A stretch of DNA of 64,000 nt from contig CAIYSL010000098.1 of assembly GCA_903928915.1 (NCBI GenBank), forward strand, positions 186,033-250,032, written 5' to 3'. The stretch is from an uncultured Syntrophobacterales bacterium. Lineage in GTDB: Bacteria > Desulfobacterota > Syntrophia > Syntrophales > UBA5619. Within the stretch, counting starts at the first letter, position 1; each line of letters starts with the position of its first letter. Both the position numbers and the translations under genes were made by a program. Below, piece by piece: positions 43,631-51,251 of this stretch. The notes under the pieces were generated by a model. It saw only the letters and a program-made list of their open reading frames with translations, was not told the origin of the DNA and searched no databases.

Positions 43631-43729
43631 GCGGAGGCCGGTCCGCAGGCGGCCGGCGAGTCCGGGTTGTTGCCCCTTGACAGGATGGCAGGAGCGTCCT
43701 AACGTAACAGGAGAAAGGATACGGATCTC

Positions 43730-43933
43730 ATGCACCATACTCACGACAACAAACTGGACACCCTGTTGACCTACTGGCTGGAACACAACCAGGAGCACGG
43801 CGCGGAATTCCGCGAATGGGCCGACAAGATCCCCGCGGAGCAGAAGGATGTGGCCGAACACCTGCGGCGGGCGGCCGATAAGATGGCCGAGGCCGACGGG
43901 TTCCTGGTGAAAGCCCGCGACCTCTTGAAGTGA
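43730..43933 (+). CDS. Small helical His/Glu-rich protein paired with CooT
   Basis: 67 residues, start MHHTHDNKLDTLLTYWLEHN, then EHGAEFREWADKIPAEQ and a second helix ending LVKARDLLK. The N-terminal HHTHD cluster could bind metal. Ribosome site GGAGAAAGG precedes the ATG. Short proteins of this shape commonly precede cooT-like genes; the function is unknown. The cooT-like gene starts 75 bases later. Confidence 0.6.
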   Translation: MHHTHDNKLDTLLTYWLEHNQEHGAEFREWADKIPAEQKDVAEHLRRAADKMAEADGFLVKARDLLK

Positions 43934-44008
43934 CCCGGGGTGCCGATAAGATGGCAGCGGCGCACCGGTGCAGCGGCCGGTGAGGCGCATCGTCTCAGGG
44001 AGGGATTT

Positions 44009-44197
44009 ATGTGTCTGGCAAAGGTTTACCTGCCCGGTACCGAAGGGCCGGTGCTGGAAGACGTTACCCACATCGCCGTCGAGGACGGCAAGATTACCGC
44101 ATCGACGCTGTTCGGCGAACAGCGGGTGTTCGAAGCGAAGATCAAGGTGATCAGCTTCTCCGACGCCAAGGTCCAGCTCGCCGCCACTGCCGGCTGA
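44009..44197 (+). CDS. CooT-family nickel-binding protein
   Basis: 62 residues. Start MCLAKVYLPGTEGPVLEDV with Cys2, the metal ligand at the dimer interface in CooT, and the beta-rich remainder (GEQRVFEAKIKVISFSDAKV). The ATG at 44009 has GGGAGGG just upstream; longer in-frame extension is rejected. CooT was characterised with CO dehydrogenase maturation as a nickel-binding dimer, so this may deliver or store nickel in an anaerobic metabolism. Confidence 0.8.
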   Translation: MCLAKVYLPGTEGPVLEDVTHIAVEDGKITASTLFGEQRVFEAKIKVISFSDAKVQLAATAG

Positions 44198-44393
44198 GGC
44201 CCGGCCCGCTGTCCTCCCGGTATCCGCCGAGCACCATGACTCATACGAGGGCTGCCGCGCCCGTGCGCAAGTCGCCGATCAGGACCGTCTCGCGCCGGGC
44301 GATTCCCCCGGCGCCGCCGTGGACGCAATCGGGTAAACCGGCCGCAGCCGATCCGGTTTCGCCGGTGTATCGCCGTTTTTCCGGGGCCTCGTC

Positions 44394-45641
44394 TTGAACA
44401 GGACAGAGTCACAGCCCGCTGCGCAGTGGGCAAAACCCGTCTGGTGGCTGTCGGCGCTGCTTGCCAGCCTAGCAATGCTCGGCCCCTTCGCGGTCGATAC
44501 GTACCTGCCGGCCTTCACCGCCATCGGCGGGAACCTCGGTGCGACCGAGTTTCAGATGCAGCAGACCCTCTCGGCCTACCTGCTCGGCTTCTCCGTGATG
44601 ATGCTGCTGCACGGCGCCCTGGCCGACAGCTTCGGCCGGCGGCCGGTCATTCTGGCCGGTCTGGCCCTGTTCGCGCTCGCCAGCATGGTCTGTTCCCTGG
44701 CCGATCGCATCGGCGTTCTCATCGCCGGCCGGGCGCTGCAGGGCATGAGCTGCGGGGCCGGCATCGTGGTGGGCCGGGCGATCGTGCGCGACCTCTTCGC
44801 CGCCGTGCAGGCGCAGCGCATGATGAGCCAGATCACCCTCTTCTTCGGCATCGCCCCGGCCATCGCGCCGATCATCGGCGGCTGGCTGCTGGCCTTAATC
44901 GGCTGGCGTTCGATCTTCTGGTTCATGACGGCGGTGGCCGCCGCGCTTGGCGGCCTGGCCTGGGCCATGCTGCCCGAAACCCTGCCCGGCGAGCGGCGCC
45001 AGCCCTTCGCGCCCGCACCCCTGGCAACCGGCTACTGGAGCGTGGTCAGCGACGGCCGGTTTCTGCTCCTGAGCGCCGCCAGCGGCATACCCTTCAACGC
45101 CATGTTCATCTTCATCCTCTCGGCGCCGACGCTGCTCGGCAGACACCTGGGCCTGTTACCCACGCAGTTCTTCTGGCTGTTCGTGTTTTCCATTTCCGGC
45201 ATCATGGCGGGGGCATGGACCAGCGGACGGCTGGCCGGACGGATCCCGCGGGAACGGCAGGTCCGCATCGGGTTTGCCGTCCTGCTCGGCTTTGCCGGGG
45301 TGAACGTGCTGTGGCACCTCTTCGTTCCGCCCACGCCGGTCAGCGCCATCGCGCCGGTCTTCCTGATCGCCTTCGGCTGGGCCCTGCTCACCCCCTGCAT
45401 CACGCTGATGGTGCTGGACCTCTTTCCCGACCGGCTCGGGCTGGCCTCGTCGCTGCAGGCCTTCTTTTCCGGGCTGGCCAACGCGGCCACCGCCGGCGTC
45501 ATCGCCCCGCTGGCGATGGGAAGCGTCGCCGGGCTGGCTGCGGCCTCGGCGCTGCTGGGGCTGGCAGGCCTGCTGAGCTGGGGGGTGTATCGTGCCGGTA
45601 TCCGGCACGGACGCTGGACCGGGCTGCGAAGGGCGGCCTGA
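44394..45641 (+). CDS. Bcr/CflA-family MFS drug transporter
   Basis: 415 residues and 12 helices. SLAMLGPFAVDTYLPAFTAI in helix 1 and GALADSFGRRPVIL (motif A) are Bcr/CflA hallmarks; VGRAIVRDLFAAVQAQRMMS follows in helix 4-5. The start is a TTG at 44394 without a strong ribosome site, so a later start inside the first 15 residues is possible. The 196 bases before it hold no feature. Probable exporter of drugs or metabolites; substrate unknown. Confidence 0.88.
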   Translation: MNRTESQPAAQWAKPVWWLSALLASLAMLGPFAVDTYLPAFTAIGGNLGATEFQMQQTLSAYLLGFSVMMLLHGALADSFGRRPVILAGLALFALASMVCSLADRIGVLIAGRALQGMSCGAGIVVGRAIVRDLFAAVQAQRMMSQITLFFGIAPAIAPIIGGWLLALIGWRSIFWFMTAVAAALGGLAWAMLPETLPGERRQPFAPAPLATGYWSVVSDGRFLLLSAASGIPFNAMFIFILSAPTLLGRHLGLLPTQFFWLFVFSISGIMAGAWTSGRLAGRIPRERQVRIGFAVLLGFAGVNVLWHLFVPPTPVSAIAPVFLIAFGWALLTPCITLMVLDLFPDRLGLASSLQAFFSGLANAATAGVIAPLAMGSVAGLAAASALLGLAGLLSWGVYRAGIRHGRWTGLRRAA

Positions 45642-45656
45642 CGGCCCAGAAAACCG

Positions 45657-45685
45657 TTGACAGCCCTCTCCGCCGTTTTTATAGT
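45657..45685 (+). promoter_or_regulatory. Consensus promoter of the UGA-containing C_GCAxxG_C_C gene
   Basis: TTGACA (45657-45662), 17 bases, TATAGT (45680-45685). Start of transcription would be near 45692, leaving a leader of about 148 bases before the ATG at 45840. Its presence argues that the UGA-containing gene is expressed rather than decayed. Confidence 0.75.
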
Positions 45686-45839
45686 TGCCCGGCACGCCGG
45701 ATGGTCGCCCTTCAGTGCGCGGAGGCACTCCCCTCCCGCCCGACTGTTCCGGGGGGAAGAGGGCCGGCGCGAACCGAGTGACGCCGGACCCTGCGGACGA
45801 TCAGGGCCGGCAGGTGCCGTGTCAAGCAGAGGAGGAGAC

Positions 45840-46367
45840 ATGACCAGGGAAGAGATGCGAGACCGGGCCGTCGAGCTGATGATGGTCAGCAGGCTGCACT
45901 GAAGCCAGGCCGTTCTTGCGGTCGGGCAAGAGAAGCTGGGCAGGAGCGACGGCGAGTCGATAAAGGCCATGGGCGCCTTCGGCGGGGGGCTGGGCGGCAA
46001 CGGCGAGGTCTGCGGTGCCGCCGCGGGGGCGCTGGCGGTGATGGGGCTCAGGTTCAGCCGCGCCTCGGCCGCCGAGAAGGAGGACCCGCGGATGTGGTCC
46101 GCCTGCCGCGAGGTGCTGCAGCGGTTTCGGAACGAAATCGCCAAAGGCCACGGCGGGATCCTCTGCCGGGAGATCGCCCGGGTGGACTGGCACGACCGGG
46201 ATGCGGTCAGGAGTTTCTACAAAAGCGACCGGGTCCGGGAATGCGCGCGGATCGTCGGCGACACGGCGCTGCTCACGGGGGAGCTTCTGGAGCGCGCGGC
46301 AGAGCAGGACACGCGCCGGGAGCCGCCGAAGCCCCTGCTGCCGACGCTGGAGGGGACGGCGCCGTAG
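45840..46367 (+). CDS. Selenocysteine-containing C_GCAxxG_C_C redox protein (in-frame UGA at codon 21)
   Basis: 175 residues if TGA at 45900-45902 is read as Sec. The ATG at 45840 follows GGAGGAG at ideal spacing. The first 20 codons (MTREEMRDRAVELMMVSRLH) lead to U-SQAVLAVGQEKLG, then AMGAFGGGLGGNGEVCGAAA and later Cys residues in GGILCREIARVDW and RVRECARIVGD. This is the C_GCAxxG_C_C (PF09719-type) layout, in which the first conserved residue is a Cys followed by S/A-Q-A-V/T-L/F. Here that Cys is exactly replaced by UGA, and the frame is open on both sides. A hairpin with a GGUC loop follows at SECIS distance. Together with Sec-SelD in the same window this strongly supports a selenoprotein. 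Function in the family is unknown but redox-like. A nonsense mutation is the alternative. Confidence 0.85.
45900..45939 (+). other. UGA codon and SECIS-like hairpin
   Basis: After UGA (45900-45902): outer stem CCAG (45905-45908) with CTGG (45936-45939); inner stem TCTTGC (45914-45919) with GCAAGA (45926-45931); loop GGTCGG (45920-45925). The loop starts with GG and contains GGUC, as does the E. coli fdhF SECIS loop, and it begins 17 bases after the UGA. Confidence 0.75.
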
Positions 46368-46432
46368 GGTCCGGCTGCCCCACGCGGTAAGACGCCCGCC
46401 CGCGGGGCAAGGCGAGCGCGTTTCGTCCCCGG

Positions 46433-47320
46433 TCAGAGCCCCACGAGGCCGTCGTAAAAGTCCATGATCGCCGCATTGTCCCATTCGCCCCGGCCTTTGG
46501 CCACCTCCGAGGTGAGGGCCTGGGCGTGCAGGCTGCTGAGGATGAGCGGGACGTCGAGCCGGCGGCCCAGGTCGAGCATCAGCCGCACGTCCTTCAGATG
46601 GAAGGCGAGCTTCCCCTCGGGCGGGGAAAAATCCTTTTCGATCATCTTCAGCCCCTTCATGTCCATCGCCTTGGAGTAGGCCGCGGACTTCTTGAGCAGA
46701 TCCAGCGTCCGGTGGGGGTCCATCCCCGCCTTCGTGGCCAGGCAGAGCCCCTCGGCCAGCACCATGCGGTTGAGCCCGAGCACCAGGTTGACCACCAGCT
46801 TCGCCGAGGCCCCGCTGCCGCTGCCGCCCAGGTAGAAGATCTCCTTCCCGAGCGCCGCGAAGAGCGGCTCGTAGGTCTTGAACGTCCCCTCGTCGCCGCC
46901 GACCATGAAGGTGACGTCCCGGGCGGCGCACATGGTGCTCGTCCCGCTGATCGTGGCGTCGAGCATCTCGATCCCCCTGCCCCGCAGCCGGCCCGCGAGC
47001 TGGGCGGACATCACCGGGTCGGCGGTGGTGGTATCGATCAGGACCAGCCCCTGCCGGCCCGTCTCGAACAGCCGGAGCGACCCCTCGACGACCGCGTTCA
47101 CCACGGAGGAGTTGGGAAGCGACAGGAAGATCACATCGACCTCCGGCGGGATTGCCGCGGGAGACGCGGCCGGCCGGCCGCCCCGGGCAGCGAAGGCCTC
47201 CACGCGGCTGTGGTCCGCGTCGTACCCGACCAGCGGATACCCGGCCGCGAGCAGATTCGCCGCCATGCCGCTCCCCATCAGTCCCAGTCCGACGAACCCG
47301 ATCCGTTTCTTTTCCATCAT
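46433..47320 (-). CDS. NAD(P)-dependent beta-hydroxyacid dehydrogenase (3-hydroxyisobutyrate dehydrogenase family)
   Basis: 295 residues. N-terminal dinucleotide motif IGFVGLGLMGSGMAANLLAAG, substrate motif DATISGTSTM (usually D-A-P-V-S-G-G), and the catalytic Lys in SGASAKLVVNLVLG. The ATG at 47320 follows GGGGGGAAC and removes a non-homologous extension. Family members oxidise 3-hydroxyisobutyrate, tartronate semialdehyde or related acids. The substrate loop TISGTST differs from the commonest form, so the substrate is open. It diverges from the TctC-type gene. Confidence 0.9.
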   Translation of the reverse strand: MMEKKRIGFVGLGLMGSGMAANLLAAGYPLVGYDADHSRVEAFAARGGRPAASPAAIPPEVDVIFLSLPNSSVVNAVVEGSLRLFETGRQGLVLIDTTTADPVMSAQLAGRLRGRGIEMLDATISGTSTMCAARDVTFMVGGDEGTFKTYEPLFAALGKEIFYLGGSGSGASAKLVVNLVLGLNRMVLAEGLCLATKAGMDPHRTLDLLKKSAAYSKAMDMKGLKMIEKDFSPPEGKLAFHLKDVRLMLDLGRRLDVPLILSSLHAQALTSEVAKGRGEWDNAAIMDFYDGLVGL

Positions 47321-47414
47321 CCGTTCCCCCCTCGCCTCATGAATCCCCCGCCTGTCGCGCAGGGTGCGCCGCGGACGGGAGTTGCCGTCTCCTTCCGCGC
47401 CGCTCCGGTCCGGG

Positions 47415-47443
47415 AATGTAAGGAAATCGGCCCTGTCTGTCAA
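47415..47443 (-). promoter_or_regulatory. Promoter of the beta-hydroxyacid dehydrogenase gene
   Basis: Minus strand TTGACA (47443-47438), 17 bases, TACATT (47420-47415). It is back to back with the promoter at 47479-47507. Confidence 0.65.
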
Positions 47444-47478
47444 GAAAAATGGACGGCGCAGGATCATCCGCCGCGCAT

Positions 47479-47507
47479 TTGACAAACCGCAGCGGGGTGG
47501 GTATAAA
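47479..47507 (+). promoter_or_regulatory. Promoter of the orphan TctC-type gene
   Basis: TTGACA (47479-47484), 17 bases, TATAAA (47502-47507), 74 bases before the start codon. Confidence 0.7.
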
Positions 47508-47580
47508 GGGGAGGTTCCCGGGAAGGCAGTGGAACTTCGGATGGTTCTTTGGCACGGAAGGAAATGAGGAGGAGACAAAC

Positions 47581-48567
47581 ATGAAGCGTTTCGTGAGTAC
47601 GGCAGTAGTCATCGGCGTGATTGTTTTCGGTCTGATCCCTGTTCTTTGCTCTGCGGCCGAGTATCCGACAAAACCGATAACCCTGATCAACCCGATGGCC
47701 CCGGGGGGCACGCTCGACCTGCAGGGCCGCGCCTTCGCGGCGGCCGCGGAAAAATACCTCGGCCAGCCGATCGTCGTCACCAACAAGGTGGGCGCCACGG
47801 GGATGGTGGGAGGGTCGGCGGTGGCATCGGCCCCGCCGGACGGATACACCCTCCTGGTGGCCTCCGTCAACATCACCAACGCCGTGGAATGGGAGAACGC
47901 CAACGGCCGCAAACCGCCGTTCACCCGGCACGACTTCGCCCCGATCGCCGCGTTCACGATGAGCCCCACGCTGGTCATCGTCCCCGCCGATTCCCCCTAT
48001 AAGACGCTGAACGACTTCATCGCCGACGCCAAGTCCAAGCCGGGCAAGTTCGCCTTCTGCTCCGGCGGCCTGTACGGGATGAGCCACCTGCCGATCGAGA
48101 TCTTTGCCAAAGCAACCGGGCTGAAATTCCGCCACGTCCCCTTTGCCGGGGGCGGGCCCTGCCTGACCGCGGTCATCGGCAAGCACGTGGAGTTCGCCTT
48201 CCAGTACCCGCCCACGACGCTGCCCCTGGTGAAGGGAGGCAAGCTGAAGGTCCTGGCCGTGGCGGGCAACAAGCGCCTCAAGGCCATCCCCGACGTCCCC
48301 ACGACCAAAGAGCTGGGGATCGACGCGGAGTACTACGGCTGGGTGGGGCTGATGGCGCCCAAGAACACCCCGGCGCCGATCCTGGCAAAGCTCCGCGACG
48401 TGGCCCAGAAGGTGGTGAACGACAAGGCCTTTGTCGACCCGATCGAAAAACCGGGCGACGAGGTGCAGTACCTGAACCACGAAGAGCTGGCCAAGTGGAT
48501 GGACAAGGAGTCGAAGATCATCTACGCCGTGGACGTGGAGCTGGCGAAGGACGCCCCGAAGAAGTAA
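47581..48567 (+). CDS. Orphan TTT-type substrate-binding protein (TctC/Bug)
   Basis: 328 residues with a Sec signal ending VLCSAAEY. The mature start YPTKPITLINPMAPGGTLDL and APPDGYTLLVAS are Bug-family marks. GAGGAG lies before the ATG at 47581. No TctA or TctB gene is next to it, so it either shares the permease at 32350-34314 or serves as a sensor-type binding protein. Its divergence from a beta-hydroxyacid dehydrogenase suggests a hydroxyacid or dicarboxylate ligand. A 256-base gap follows. Confidence 0.92.
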   Translation: MKRFVSTAVVIGVIVFGLIPVLCSAAEYPTKPITLINPMAPGGTLDLQGRAFAAAAEKYLGQPIVVTNKVGATGMVGGSAVASAPPDGYTLLVASVNITNAVEWENANGRKPPFTRHDFAPIAAFTMSPTLVIVPADSPYKTLNDFIADAKSKPGKFAFCSGGLYGMSHLPIEIFAKATGLKFRHVPFAGGGPCLTAVIGKHVEFAFQYPPTTLPLVKGGKLKVLAVAGNKRLKAIPDVPTTKELGIDAEYYGWVGLMAPKNTPAPILAKLRDVAQKVVNDKAFVDPIEKPGDEVQYLNHEELAKWMDKESKIIYAVDVELAKDAPKK

Positions 48568-48650
48568 CCGGCCGCAGGAGGGACACCGGCGGTCCGGTGC
48601 GCGATCCTCCCGGCCTGTTGCGACGCAATACCGCGATTGTCTTCCCCGGA

Positions 48651-48680
48651 CCTGCTCCGTCCCGTCGCGGACGGGGCAGG
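48651..48680. repeat. 12-bp hairpin downstream of the orphan tctC
   Basis: CCTGCTCCGTCC (48651-48662) pairs with GGACGGGGCAGG (48669-48680) with one G-U pair and a 6-base loop. It lies in the convergent gap 48568-48823 and is a likely terminator without a clear T tract. Nothing else was seen in that gap. Confidence 0.55.
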
Positions 48681-48823
48681 CCCGGAGCGACTTCTTCTCT
48701 GCCCAATCAGTCCCGCAACTACCGTGCGGTCCGCTCCTAGCCTCGGTGATGGCGGTGCAGCGAGGGGCGACATCGCCCCCGCGCGCCGGAAACCATCCCG
48801 GCAGCGAGGCGGGCGTTCGCGGC

Positions 48824-49777
48824 TCAGACATGGGTCCGCAGCTTGAGCTCCAGCGGATGGGGGTTCAAGTAGACCTGCTTCTCCAGGTAGGGCTGGCCGT
48901 ACTTGCGGACATAATGGTTGAGCAGGGTCACCGGCACGACGAGCGGCACCGCCTCGCGGCGGTACGCGTCGATGACCTCCAAGAGCTCCTGCTTCTCGTC
49001 CGGCGCGAGCACCTTCTTGAAATACCCCATCACATGGTGCAGGACGTTGGCGTTCTTCCGCGGCGTGGCGATCAGCCGCAGGGCGCCGGACAGGCCCGCC
49101 AGGTACCGGTCAACGGTCTCCGCCGGCGAGGACCGCCGCAGGTCAGCGACCAGTCTGCCCAATTCCCGGTAGGCCTCGACGCTGTGCGCCATGATCAGCA
49201 GCTTGTGGCGGGTGTGGAAGTCCACCAGGCCGGAGGCGGACCGGCCCGCAGCGAGCAGGTCGCGCCAGCGCTGGAACACGAACACCCGTTCGATGAAGTT
49301 CTCCCGGAGTTTCGGGTCGTGCAGCCGGCCCTCGTCCTCCACCGGCAGCAGCGGAAACCGCGCCATGAACATCCGCGCCCAGATGCCCACGCCGGTCTTC
49401 GGCCCGGCGGTGCCGGATTCGGTGTACACCGTTACCCGCTCCATGCCGCTGGAGGGAGACCGGCTCTTAAAGATGCAGCCGCAGAGACGCTCGGACTCCA
49501 GCTCGTCCAGCCGCCGCGCCCCCCACGCCTCCATTTGGCCGGTGATGTCGCGGCCGGTCTTCACCGTCACCAGCCGCGGCCGCTCAGGGTCGCCCGCGAG
49601 GTGCATCGCCTCGCGGGGGACCGGGAGGCCGCACTCCACCTCGGGGCACACCGGGACGAATTCCACGTACTGCCCGAGGGTGTCCCTCAGGAACGGGTCG
49701 AGTTTGTGGCCGCCGTCGTACCGGACGTTCTGCCCCAACAGACAGGCGCTGACGGCAAGCCGGATGGCGTCGCTCAT
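48824..49777 (-). CDS. DUF523-DUF1722 fusion protein (YbgA/TudS-like)
   Basis: 317 residues, start at 49777 set by GGAGG upstream. The N-terminal ~150 residues are DUF523 (AVSACLLGQNVRYDGGHK, CPEVECGLPVPREAM), related to the iron-sulfur thiouracil desulfidase TudS. The C-terminal part is DUF1722 (HTRHKLLIMAHSVEAYRELG then YFKKVL). In relatives the third cluster Cys lies in a SPSCG motif; here it reads SPSSG, so a normal three-Cys [4Fe-4S] site is not complete, although CGC a few residues earlier might substitute. Function uncertain. Confidence 0.85.
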   Translation of the reverse strand: MSDAIRLAVSACLLGQNVRYDGGHKLDPFLRDTLGQYVEFVPVCPEVECGLPVPREAMHLAGDPERPRLVTVKTGRDITGQMEAWGARRLDELESERLCGCIFKSRSPSSGMERVTVYTESGTAGPKTGVGIWARMFMARFPLLPVEDEGRLHDPKLRENFIERVFVFQRWRDLLAAGRSASGLVDFHTRHKLLIMAHSVEAYRELGRLVADLRRSSPAETVDRYLAGLSGALRLIATPRKNANVLHHVMGYFKKVLAPDEKQELLEVIDAYRREAVPLVVPVTLLNHYVRKYGQPYLEKQVYLNPHPLELKLRTHV

Positions 49778-49846
49778 CGGCGGCCTCCGGGACAAGGCGC
49801 ATACCGCGCTGCCCGCCTCGGCGCCGTCGCCGCCGGTGACTTCGGA

Positions 49847-50755
49847 TCAGGGGGAAAGGACCTCATGCAGCGCCTCTTCGATGCGGGGATAGCGGAAGGC
49901 GAACCCGGCGTCGAGCAAGGCGCGGGGGACCACCCGCTGGCCTTTGAGCAGCACGTCGCCGAACTCGCCGAGGATCAGTCGGATCATGAATCCCGGGGCA
50001 GGCAGGAACGACGGCCGGCGCAGCGCCGCGCCCAGGGCCATGCCCAGCTCCCGGTTGCGCACCGGATGGGGTGCACAGAGGTTGAACGGCCCGGAGGCGT
50101 CCCGCCGGTTCAGCAGGAAGCTGAACGCCCGGGCCAGGTCGTGGATGTGCACCCAGGAAAACCACTGCCGCCCGCTGCCGAGCGGCCCGCCGAGAAACTT
50201 CCGGTACAGCGGGATCATCTGCCCCAGGGCGCCGCCGCTTTTCCCCAGCACGATGCCGAAGCGGGTGATGATCACGCGCGCCCCCTTCTCCGCGGCGCGC
50301 CGCGCCTCCGCCTCCCAGTCGCGGGCCAGGAGCGCCAGGAAGTCGCTCCCCGCCGGTGCAGACTCGCCGAGCTCCTCGTCACCGTGAAATCCGTAGTACC
50401 CCACCGCCGAGGTGCTGAAGAAGCTCACCCCTTCCGCACCCTTTGCCGACAGGGCATCGACGAGGTTCCGCGTCGTCTCCATCCGGCTGGACCGCAGCAC
50501 CTGCTTGTACTCCGGCGTCCAGCGGCTGAAGATCGAAGCCCCGGCCAGGTTGACGATCGCCCCGTGGCCGGCCACGGCCTCCTGCCACGGCCCTTTGTGC
50601 GCCGGATGGCCGATCAGGTAGGAAAGCCCGGCGGTCTGCATCTCCGTACCGTTCAGCTCCGGCGTGAGAACCGTCACTTCGTGGCCTTCGGCAATGAGAT
50701 GCCGCGTCAGGTACGTCCCGACGAAGCCCGTCCCGCCTGTCATGAAGATCTTCAT
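49847..50755 (-). CDS. TIGR01777-family NAD(P)-binding epimerase-like protein
   Basis: 302 residues. Extended-SDR start MKIFMTGGTGFVGTYLTRHL, IVNLAGASIFSRWTPEYKQ and the family-typical C-terminal domain with LLDAGFAFRYPRIEEAL. The active-site Tyr lies in GYYGFHGDE. Members (YfcH, SDR39U1) have no established reaction. It follows the 50803-50831 promoter and precedes the DUF523 gene by 69 bases on the same strand. Confidence 0.9.
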   Translation of the reverse strand: MKIFMTGGTGFVGTYLTRHLIAEGHEVTVLTPELNGTEMQTAGLSYLIGHPAHKGPWQEAVAGHGAIVNLAGASIFSRWTPEYKQVLRSSRMETTRNLVDALSAKGAEGVSFFSTSAVGYYGFHGDEELGESAPAGSDFLALLARDWEAEARRAAEKGARVIITRFGIVLGKSGGALGQMIPLYRKFLGGPLGSGRQWFSWVHIHDLARAFSFLLNRRDASGPFNLCAPHPVRNRELGMALGAALRRPSFLPAPGFMIRLILGEFGDVLLKGQRVVPRALLDAGFAFRYPRIEEALHEVLSP

Positions 50756-50802
50756 ACTCCAGACCTCTCCCTGAGTAAACGCTTAGCCCACCCGGTGGTT
50801 AT

Positions 50803-50831
50803 TCGTTACCAGGCACGCGCGGACTTGTCAA
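50803..50831 (-). promoter_or_regulatory. Promoter of the epimerase gene
   Basis: Minus strand TTGACA (50831-50826), 17 bases, TAACGA (50808-50803), 48 bases ahead of the start codon. Confidence 0.55.
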
Positions 50832-51126
50832 GTTCGCCACCCGGAGGACCTGGCCTGTTCGCGGGGAGCTGCGGTCCCGTATACCGTGCCGGGCGGGAAG
50901 TCGGGAACCTCCGGGCAAGGGAGGATTCTTCACCGGCATACTGCACTCCCTTCGAAACTCGCCGGTTCGACTGGGAGGGGAAGATACCTTTTTTCCTTGA
51001 CTTCCTGCACCGAAAGGAACAGTTAAGGATCTGTGTCGCACAACCGTTCCCGGTTGACCGCACAACTCGCATTCCACCTTTCTTGGTGCTCTATGAGGAG
51101 AAACCTTCAGAAGGTGCCGATGTAAA

Positions 51127-51170
51127 GCCTCCAGGGGGAATCCATCCCGCTGGAGGCCTTTCCCGTTTTC
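51127..51170 (+). terminator. Terminator-like hairpin in the 50756-51251 gap
   Basis: GCCTCCAG (51127-51134) with CTGGAGGC (51150-51157), followed by CTTTCCCGTTTT. It lies in a 496-base region with no credible gene. The stretch before it (51090-51126) can form ACCTT-CAG-AAGGT, so a short structured RNA or leader ahead of the lipoprotein gene is possible. I could not find a convincing plus-strand promoter. Confidence 0.5.
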
Positions 51171-51251
51171 CTGCCGGTACAGTTCGATTCATACGGTCCA
51201 CCGCCGAACCCGCGGGGCGAGTGCCTGCCCCCATTTCTCGGAGGAAAGCCC

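Noticed and set aside
45840..45902. Reading the C_GCAxxG_C_C gene as a pseudogene or as a 20-residue peptide
   Set aside because: UGA falls exactly at a conserved Cys position, the frame stays open on both sides, promoter and ribosome site are strong and a SECIS-like hairpin follows; a random nonsense mutation is less likely.
50881..51000. tRNA or tRNA-Sec gene suggested by GGTTCGACT
   Set aside because: The T-stem does not pair around the loop and no acceptor or anticodon arm can be formed.
50799..51077. Minus-strand 92-codon frame beginning MECELCGQPG
   Set aside because: The Cys-x-x-Cys start looks protein-like, but the rest is low-complexity, no ribosome site is present and it overlaps the epimerase promoter.
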